A stretch of 64,000 nt of DNA from Hemibagrus wyckioides. Lineage: Eukaryota; Chordata; Actinopteri; Siluriformes; Bagridae. The notes below the pieces were generated by a model. It saw only the letters and a program-made list of their open reading frames with translations. It searched no databases and had not been told where the DNA came from. This document shows, one piece after another, positions 56,493 to 64,000 of this stretch; position 1 is the stretch's first letter, and each line of letters starts with the position of its first letter. The position numbers and the translations under genes were made by a program. The DNA lies in NCBI RefSeq assembly GCF_019097595.1, contig NC_080711.1, positions 16,633,428 to 16,697,427 on the forward strand, written 5' to 3'.

Positions 56493-58091
56493 TTAGTGGG
56501 ATGGACTCATCACAGAGGAAGGGTTAATGCGAGGAAATGGTCTCCTCCATACAGGAGAGAGGCCTCTCATAGGTGGGGATGGGCTCCCCACAGGTGGTGG
56601 GATCCATACAGGTGGTCGGATCCATACAGGAGAGAGGCCTCTCATAGGTGGGGATGGACTCCCCACAGGTGGTGGGATCCATACAGGAGAGGGGCCTCTC
56701 ATAGGTGGGGATGGGTTCCCTACAGGTGGTGGGATCCATACAGGTGGTCGGATCCATACAGGAGAGAGGCCTCTCATAGGTGGGGATGGGTTCCTCACAA
56801 GTGGTGGGGTGCATAAAGGAGAGAGACCTCTCGTAGGTGGGGACGGGCTCCTCACAGGTGTTGGCATCCAAACAGGAGAGAGGCATAGCATAGGCCAGTT
56901 GTCATCGTCCTCATCCTCCAGAAACACAAACGTCTCCCTCTGTGTCCCTCTGTCAAAGAAGATAAACAGACAATGCGGAACATTGAAAAACATTTCATAA
57001 AAAGAAGCAGAAACCCCTTTTTAATAGCACTGTTTATGTTTTGTAAAGCAGGAAAACCTCCCTATCAAAACAAGACATAAGTTATATTACTGTAATCTTC
57101 CTATAACAGTGCAGAAAAACTCGGTATTTATATTCTGCATTTATAGGAGTTACTTATGCTATCACGGCTTCACTGTTACTCACACTGGTCACTTATCTCA
57201 ATGCTCAAAAGCATCTTCCCCAAAACAATGCGGATTAAACTACATTTCTATGACAGTGTGTTTCTTTATCAGTTCCTTACTCCAATGCTTCACATCCCCT
57301 TTGAGTCCATTTGTGTCTCCTCTCAAAAATTTGCCCTTTATCGTAAATGACACTACTCCTAAATATTTTATTCATTACAGCTATAAACAAATCCTTGCTG
57401 AACAGAAGTGAAACAAACAGCTTGATATTTTTCCCTAAGCTGCACTCTACATTGCCACATTAGCTCCATTTATTTCTAGCGATTGGTTTTGTTCAGCTAG
57501 CTGCCTTTCCTCACAGCCCCTTCCTCTCTCCGCTTTAACAACTTGACAAACACAGACAATGAAAAATCGTTCAAATAATAAAATAGATCATGTTATTGTA
57601 AACATTTTAACTTGTTTTATTCACTCTTTAAAAAAAACTATGAACACTGAAAAACAATTACTTAGCTACATGCTAACTAGCCAACTAGCTAATCTTTGCT
57701 AATACTCCCCGGTTTGTCTTAGAAAACTTTAATAAGCGTTAAATAAACATTCCGACTTTTATAAAAAGCTGACTTTAACATATCTGAAAACATTAACACT
57801 GTTTTCTTCTTCCCTGCTCGTTTCACTGGAGTCTGCCGCTTTGTCCGCTAGCTTTAGCATAATGATCGTGTCCATAAACCAATTAGCCAAATCATCCAAC
57901 CAAATAAAACGATATTCCCGATTGAGGTTTTTTTTTTGTAATTCCGCGGTGTTTAAAAGACTTTATACTTAAGAGAAAAAGAGAAAAGTCAGTAACTGAC
58001 CGTTCCAGGGGTTGTCCAGTCCGCTCCATCCGGGCTCGGGCTCCACATCCTGGTGCTGCTGAAGCACGGTTTCTTCTTCGAAGTTCATCAT
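56493..58091 (-). CDS. Unrecognised two-exon proline-rich gene, 181 aa
   Basis: Exon 1 (58091-58001) reads MMNFEEETVLQQHQ, is acidic, and ends WSGLDNPWN with donor G|GTCAGT. Exon 2 begins at 56947 after a T-rich acceptor (CAGAG|GG) and continues ETFVFLEDEDDDNWP, then repeats of the type SPVWIPPPVGSPSPPMRG, stopping at 56495-56493. The sum, 546 nt, is a closed frame. The first 60 residues have normal coding composition; residues from about 70 on come from a minisatellite with 57/75-base units. I do not recognise the family; no membrane segment or signal peptide is seen. The acidic head and Pro/Ser/Arg tail suggest a disordered protein. A further open stretch in another frame (56523-56272) may be a lost or alternative C terminus. 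The gene could also be lineage-specific or a decaying copy. Confidence 0.5.
56560..56885. repeat. Coding minisatellite with 57- and 75-base units
   Basis: Five units starting ATAGGTGGGG (plus strand) have lengths 75, 57, 75, 57 and 57. The long units differ by an 18-base insertion. All are multiples of three, so both strands stay open. The units lie inside exon 2 of the proline-rich gene. Confidence 0.85.
57000..58000. other. Intron of the proline-rich gene
   Basis: About 1 kb, AT-rich, with no repeat family or exon that I can support. Confidence 0.5.
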
Positions 58092-58276
58092 CACTGCTGT
58101 AGAGTCGGTGTAAGAGTCAGGTCCAGTCGCGGAGTAAGAAGATATCAGGAGTGTAGAAAAATCACAAAGGATAACTGGAGTCTTGCTTCACAACCACAAC
58201 AACTTAGTGTTTAAAAGGAAACACAGTTTAAACACAAACATTATGTAAAGTGTTCTGTGACAATGCAGGGTGCGCA

Positions 58277-58278
<2 letters not shown>

Positions 58279-58336
<58 letters not shown>
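58279..58336. repeat. (AT)n microsatellite
   Basis: Uninterrupted AT run between the proline-rich gene and a Tc1-like relic. Confidence 0.9.
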
Positions 58337-58338
<2 letters not shown>

Positions 58339-58339
58339 T

Positions 58340-58840
58340 GTAAAAAAAATTTTTTTCACTTAAATGGTTCAGATCATCAATTTTATTATACAAATTTTAA
58401 AATTATGCGAGCAAATACAAAATGCAGTTTTTAAATTATGATATCATTTATTAAGCGTAAAAAACCTGCCTGGCCCTATGTGGAAAAAGTAATTGCCCCC
58501 AAAACGTAATAACTTGTTTGTGGCCCCTTCGGCAGGAATAACTGCAATCAAGCATAAGCAATAACTGGCAATGAGTCTTTCACGTCACTCTGGAGGAAAT
58601 TTGCTTCACTCTTCTTTGCAGAATTGTTTTAAATTGTTTTAATTCAGCCACATTGGAGGGTTTCTAGCATGAACGGTCTGTTTAAAGTGATGCCACAGAA
58701 TCTCAGTCGGATTTAAGTCTGGACTTTGACTAGGTAGCTAACTCCAAAACATTAAATTTTTTTTTAGCCATTCAGAGGTGGACTTGCTGGTGTGTTTTGG
58801 ATCACTGTCATTTTTCTAGCAGCATTCACTAATGGATTAA
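58340..58840. mobile_element. Tc1/mariner-like relic
   Basis: Contains GGAATAACTGCAATCAAGC, GCCACAGAATCTCAGTCGGA and TGGATCACTGTCATTTTTCT type segments, common in antisense fish Tc1-like copies. Starts beside an AT microsatellite (58279-58336). No intact frame. Confidence 0.45.
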
Positions 58841-59388
58841 AAAAGCTGGTTGCTTTTATGCAAAATGACTTACTACGAATGAAGGAAATGAAGCAACTCC
58901 AAGCTACGCTGAACTCAGACCCAGCTATCAGAGAATGTAAGATGTAAGGATGTGAGAATAAAAGACTTCATAGGACTTCAACAATCCCATAAAAAAGGTA
59001 GTGATAATCTCCTTATAATTAATAATCTGTAGGTACAAACTCCAGTCCTGTAAGGCCAGCATCCAGTTTGGTGATTTTCCTGCTTTAACTCACATTTTAA
59101 ACCCAGAAATGCAACTGATGCATTAAACGAGGTGTGCTTGGATGCTGGCTCTGCTGGCCCACAGTGGATCACTAGAGTAAACACAGTTCAGTTTCTCATC
59201 AGTTAATTAACAAGTTTCTCCCTAAATTCCTCTTGCCTAATGAATTTTTTATTGAATTAACTGATCATAACTGAGAGTGATACTGCTGAGCCTGGTATAA
59301 ACTGATATCTACTGGTTTCCTTAGTTAATTCATGTTTTACAATTAGTTGCATATCATACTGGTATATTTCAGTCTAGTTGTGTTTATA

Positions 59389-59975
59389 CACTGTATTTCC
59401 AAACGTTTTGGGACACCCCTCCAAATCATTGAATTCAGGTATTCTAATCACTTCCATGGCCACAGGTGTATAAAATCAAGCACCTAGGCATGCAGACTGC
59501 TTCTCCAAACATTTGTGAAAGAATGTGTCGTTAAGACATTCTGAACAATTTCATCCTCCCAACTTTGTGGGAACAGTTTTCCTGTTCCAGCATGACTGCA
59601 CACCAGTGCACAAAGCAAGGTCCATAAAGACGTGGATGAGTGAGTTTGGTGTGGAGGAACTTGACTGGCCTACACAGAGTCCTAACCTCAACCCAAAAGA
59701 ACACCTTTGGGATGAATTAGAGCAGAAACTATGAGCCATACTTTCTCGTCCAACATCAGTGCCTGACCTCACAAATGCGCTTCTAGTGGAATGGTCAAAC
59801 ATTCCCATAAACACACTCCTAAACCTTGTGGAAAGCCTTCCTAGAAGGGTTGAAGCTGTTATAGCTGCAAAGGGCGAGCCTACTCCATATTAAAACCTAC
59901 GGATTAAGAAAGGGATGTCATTAAAATTCATGCCCATGTAAAGGCAGACATCCAAAAACTTTTGGCAATGTAATG
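59389..59975 (+). mobile_element. Tc1/mariner element with DD34E relic
   Basis: Imperfect inverted ends, CACTGTATTTCCAAACG on the left and the complement CATTACATTGCCAAAAG on the right, are flanked by TA. Inside, residues FQHDCTPVHKARSIKTWMSE continue to LDWPTQSPNLNPKEHLWDEL. The spacing between this Asp and the Glu of PKEHLW is 34 residues, as in Tc1. The N-terminal part and first catalytic Asp are missing: a 587-base non-autonomous copy. Confidence 0.85.
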
Positions 59976-60349
59976 TATTTAACATGATCAGAACAAGACA
60001 GATGACCTTTAAAGTCTTTTCATGTTTCATCATAAAATGGACATAATAAAGCCTCCAAAAGTCAGAATGCACAAACCCATGTGTACAAATCACACCAAAA
60101 TATGGATTTGAATTAAAAACACAGAAACATTATTACACACTGCTTGATGGACTTTAAAAGTTATACTTCATTGGGATTGGTCAGAAGGTGTTCAGCATGG
60201 CCCTGACAGCAGTTCAGGTTAGAATGAAATCTCTCTTTTTTATGAATGTACTCATAAAAAATGAAGGTTGAAGTTATGTTTTCAGTTGAAAAGAATTTTT
60301 TTTCTTCCCAACTATTGTGCCCTTTTTGCAATATTTACCATTAGCTTAA

Positions 60350-60420
60350 ATTTTTTTTGTAAAGCTGCTTTGAGACAATGTCCATTGTAAAAGGCGCTAT
60401 ACAAATAAATAGAATTGAAA
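60350..60420 (+). repeat. Short repeat tail
   Basis: GTAAAGCTGCTTTGAGACAA followed by GGCGCTATACAAATAAATAG is the tail of an abundant fish repeat. A reverse-strand copy lies at about 14496-14570 (TTTATTTGTATAGCACTTAA). Confidence 0.55.
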
Positions 60421-60954
60421 TTTCATCTGCTGCTTAGCCAAATCTGTTAGCTACTGCAAGCTGCATTAGCAAAGAAAGCACGCTAACTAGTTTAAATGTA
60501 GTTAGTTAATGTTAGTGAACTTGTCTCGAACATGCCTTTTCACTTTAGATAGAGTTCATGTCTTCCTGGCTGGCAAAGGAGTCTCATTTTCTGTGTACTC
60601 CAGTGTATAGAAACGTTATACTACACATTACACATTACAGGACCAGGGATGTTCATCCTCAAGATCCACACTGCAGTCCATATTCAGGCACACACCCATA
60701 GCTAGAATGCTAACTGTTGTGTATCCTGACAATATCACAGCTGATGTTAGATCAACATGATTTTTTTAATACTATAATGAACCTCATTGCATGCTATAAA
60801 CTAATAATAATAAGTCAATAATCAGATGCCAGACTGAGCCTGTTTGATTGCCAAAAGGTTTTTTTTTTTCTGTGAAACATCATTAAATATGTACGGAGGT
60901 ATTCGACTTAACCCTTTACATAAAATAAGAAACAAAACCGCACAAGAGACATCA

Positions 60955-61320
60955 CATCATCAACACATGCAATGAGACTACTGTGGCTCCAAAACATGCG
61001 GGTAACTGGATGAACGAATAATGACATGTGGAGTAACGTACCGAAGAACTGTTCAAGTTCTTGGACAGTAAGGTTAAGGGGCTTGGCAGGGTTTCACTGG
61101 ATGCTGTACAGGTTTGACTCATGAACAATAAGGTCATAGAGGTCATCAGAGGGAAGTAGTTTGAAACAGAATTTCATTTAACCATTCAGGATGAACTGGA
61201 GGCACAGTGGTGAGATGTTTTCCATCGAGGGGTTTAGGAAGAACCTCATCATCAGAATTTCAGAATTTCACCTTCATCATCCTCCGTGGTATTACATCTA
61301 TCTTTACTATCTATAAAAAC
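60955..61320 (-). pseudogene. Second piggyBac-type transposase relic
   Basis: The minus strand gives an acidic leader (NTTEDDEGEI), then SDDLYDLIVHESNLYSIQ and LTVQELEQFFGTLLHMSLF and VHPVTRMFW, the PGBD N-terminal fold, broken by stops and frameshifts. It ends about 40 bases before TTAA-CCCTTTACATA (60908-60922), a plausible piggyBac terminus. Confidence 0.65.
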
Positions 61321-61929
61321 ATACAAAATGTAAGTTTCCAGTACCAATGAAAGCACAGCAAAAATAAAACAGTGTGACAGTGTGATTTGCCTAACATTCC
61401 AGTTCTGCTCTTGCTTTCCATAGAACAACTTTATGTCAATTTTTCTGGCACAATGTGTTAAAATAAGTAAAATTAAATAAAAAAAAATAAAATAAATATT
61501 TTTATATTGTGCATAAATAATTGTGATGACATCAAAACACATTGTCAGCAAAAACTTCCTTAAAAACTACCCCTTATCACACAACATTGCCTTGAGACAA
61601 CAAAAAGAAAAACTTATTTTCTAAACATGCAAAGTACCAAAAAAACATTAAACCATGATGAAAATCTTCTATATGCCTTCATGCATGCACATATATTTTT
61701 TAATTTACAGTTAATGTCATTTTAAATTAGATTACCAAAGTAAATAATCTTCCCTTCATCTCACACCATGTGCTCCTGCGACTGTGTGGCAGAAAAGGAA
61801 GTCCCACCTTCAAATGATGCTGGATAGTGACTCTCACACCTTACTGGATTGTTCCTTGATCCTTTTTGAATATTCTAGTTGATTGCAAAAATGTAAACAG
61901 AATTTTTTTTTCAACTTTGTTTCACTTAA

Positions 61930-62110
61930 ATCTGTTAATCAACCTCAGTCCTGATCAAAACTACTAAATATTTTTCAGTAATCCAGGATTTTAACTCTTT
62001 AATTGTAAATTTCATAAGTGATGTCACTGATTTGGGGTAAAAAAAAAAAAAAAACACAAAATGATTTTCAATATAAAATATGATTGTGGACTGGATATTT
62101 TTTATTTTCT
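61930..62110 (-). repeat. Unnamed dispersed repeat, copy 2
   Basis: Inverted partner of 53115-53310, roughly 85-90 percent alike by eye. No coding content. Confidence 0.7.
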
Positions 62111-62341
62111 TGGAAATGTCAAAGATTAGTAACAACATTAACTCTGATGCATTGTTAGTTTTTGTGCAGCATCAGATTTTACATTTTTCTCAATCATTTA
62201 CTGTTCCTGGATGTTTTTGCCCCATTGACTGCCATTATAACGACATTATAATATAATCATGCATTCTTGATAGTTGCTGGATTTCCCTGTTGAGAAGAGG
62301 TACAGTTTGTGATTTTTACTGTTGAAAACCAAGTGGCCCCA

Positions 62342-62356
62342 TTAACCCTTTACATA
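62342..62356. repeat. Second TTAACCCTTTACATA, piggyBac-like terminus
   Basis: The same 15 bases occur at 60908-60922 in the same orientation. TTAA followed by CCC is the form of piggyBac ends. No matching inverted end was found, so it may be a relic. Confidence 0.4.
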
Positions 62357-62574
62357 GGCCTGTGTATGAAATGCTTGTCTTTTCCAGTTTGAAACAACCT
62401 TAAATCTATTCCACATCAAATTTATGAACATAATTTATTATGAACCAAAAAGCCACAAAAACCTCAAATAAACTGAACAATGGTGAAAAGAGTTGAGGAT
62501 GGATGGAGAACTAAACTATTAAACTATTTAGTGTGTGTGAGTGTGTGTGTGTGTGTGTGTGTGTTCAGTCTTTC

Positions 62575-62814
62575 CAGCAAGTCTTGCAGCATATCACTTG
62601 GTGTTCTTTGCAAGTGTGTCTATCACAACAGTTCTTTTCTGGGTCTCAGAGACCCATGATTGTTCACTTTCTTCACCTTGAAATGAGGGAGAAAATCTTA
62701 CATTTGTCACAGGAGCATGGAGAGTTGCACTATAAAGAATCTAAGATTTTGATCTTCCCTGACTTCTCCGTGGAACTAAAGAAAAGACAGGATCTGTTTA
62801 AACTGCTGTGGTGA
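62575..62814 (+). pseudogene. L1 ORF1-like (transposase 22) fragment
   Basis: RPMIVHFLHLEMREKILHLS followed by LIFPDFSVELKKRQDLF matches the RNA-binding C-terminal domain of L1 ORF1 proteins. A (GT)n tract (62531-62564) precedes it. No start or ORF2 nearby. Confidence 0.65.
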
Positions 62815-63182
62815 TATAGTTTAAAAAAAGCATATACAGACATGCAAAGCCATACGTCTCATCTGTAGATACAGTGGAGTTTTCAGATCTCTTCACTTTA
62901 CACAACTTTACTGTATTATAGGTTTAATATTATAGATTTTAAATGGCTTACTATTAACGATTTGGTCATTAATCTACACACATTAAATAGAGATTGCAAT
63001 GATGTAATACCCAAAATTCAAATCAGAAGAGTTGAAAATCGGATGATATTCAAGGGTTTGTGTCAGTATCAATACTGGTAAAGTGGTATCTCTAACAGAA
63101 ATCCATAATGTCTAAGCAGTGACTGAAGATGATTTCAAAAGGCCTGTACTTGTGTGTTTATGGTCCTACGTTAGAATGCATT

Positions 63183-63445
63183 TTAAACCAAAACACGTCT
63201 GCACTCTGTTGAAACATAAATCCGGTAAAGTGTGCAAAAAGCACTTTTTAAAGATTTGAATGTTCCCAGAAGCACACTGAACCCCATCATTGTAAAATAG
63301 AAGAAGATTGGAAACACCAGGACACTACCTAAAGCTGGCTGTCCAGCTAAACTTGGTAACCAGACTAGAAATGCCTTGATCATATAGGTGACCAAGAACC
63401 CTGCGGCTACTCTAATGGAGTCCTTCACAGAGATGTGAGAGCTTG
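63183..63445 (-). CDS. Last exon of an unrecognised membrane-protein gene (partial)
   Basis: A good acceptor (TCTTTCTAG) precedes base 63445. From there an open frame of about 87 codons runs to a stop at 63185-63183, entered in phase 1. It reads SSHISVKDSIRVAAGFLVTY, then two or three hydrophobic stretches (for example SVLVFPIFFYFTMMGFSVLL) that could be membrane helices, and ends in a basic tail. Earlier exons must lie beyond 64000 or in the unresolved 63446-64000 stretch, where I see no exon. I do not recognise the family; it may not be a gene. Confidence 0.4.
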
Positions 63446-64000
63446 CTAGAAAGACAAGAATTTAAAAAATACTCCATCAGTCAACCTTTTATAGTAGAGT
63501 GGCTAGGCCTGAGTGCATGTGGAAGGAGTCGGGAATATTCTCGGGTCTGATGAGATAAAAATTTAACTTTTTCAGCTGAACACCGAGTGCTACATCTGAC
63601 ACAACCAGATACTGCTCACAACTGGCTAATAACTGTCCTTATAGTGAAACATGCGAAGCAAAGCTTGTAGAGACTTGCCCAAGAATACTCAAAACTGCAA
63701 CTGGTGCTCAAGGTGCTTCTTCAAATACTGAACAAAGGGTCTGAGTACTGACCTTAATGATTTTAATAAATGAACACTGTCATTATTGGCCCTTACTGAT
63801 TATCATGCATTCGTTCTTAACCCAAATAACATAGTACAACGGTTTCAGAATATTTTTGTGACTGATAAGCATAGCAGAATTTTCTACCGTGTCTACAACA
63901 AATATTTATTTCTGAGAACATATTGAGGCTGGTGAGAATATGTTCTTTAGTGTACAAGCACAGAGCACCCAAGTTGATATTTAGAAAAATAGAAAGCTAG
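63446..64000. other. Window end, no gene seen
   Basis: Probably intron of the membrane-protein gene. No repeat or motif that I can name. Confidence 0.4.

Noticed and set aside
56527..57000. Plus-strand frame with repeated HTGERPL, like zinc-finger linkers
   Set aside because: No Cys2His2 spacing and a 19-residue unit instead of 28. It is the antisense of the minisatellite, where all frames stay open.
60908..62356. A complete piggyBac element bounded by the two TTAA motifs
   Set aside because: The two motifs are in direct, not inverted, orientation, so they cannot be the two ends of one element.

Overview
The window is nuclear DNA of a ray-finned fish. Its genes carry many short exons with GT-AG introns and encode vertebrate-specific proteins. 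Introns and spacers are AT-rich and full of microsatellites and decayed teleost transposons (Tc1/mariner, hAT, piggyBac, LINE, LTR-like, SINE-like). The repeat style suggests an ostariophysan such as a catfish, but that is an impression only. All exon boundaries were read by eye from splice signals, homology to the remembered human proteins and reading-frame arithmetic. Every phase closes in both large genes.

Layout, with all genes on the minus strand. (1) 2057-35101: abca3, 30 coding exons giving a 1710-residue ABCA-type lipid transporter (human protein 1704). A probable non-coding first exon lies near 37.8 kb, and a promoter with CREB-type and CLEAR-type palindromes near 38.05 kb. (2) 40977-49489: ccnf (cyclin F), 17 coding exons giving 770 residues (human 786), with a CCAAT-box promoter at 49.7-49.86 kb. 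ABCA3 and CCNF are also close neighbours on human 16p13.3, so this is conserved synteny. (3) 50.1-55.2 kb: a mobile-element zone, including a piggyBac transposase relic split by a hAT element with an 8-bp target duplication. (4) 56493-58091: an unrecognised two-exon proline-rich gene of 181 residues whose second exon is mostly a coding minisatellite. (5) 58.3-62.9 kb: more transposon relics (Tc1, second piggyBac relic, L1 ORF1 fragment). (6) 63183-63445: the last exon of an unrecognised membrane-protein gene that runs out of the window.

The two recognised genes work in different processes. ABCA3 pumps phospholipid into lysosome-related organelles (lamellar bodies in surfactant cells). Cyclin F is the F-box substrate receptor of an SCF ubiquitin ligase in the cell cycle. 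I found no prokaryote-like system, CRISPR array or operon. The most unusual items are the (TG)15 tract used as the abca3 exon-28 acceptor, the CLEAR/CRE composite upstream of abca3, a foldback element cut at its exact centre by a LINE insertion, the nested hAT-in-piggyBac, and the orphan minisatellite gene.
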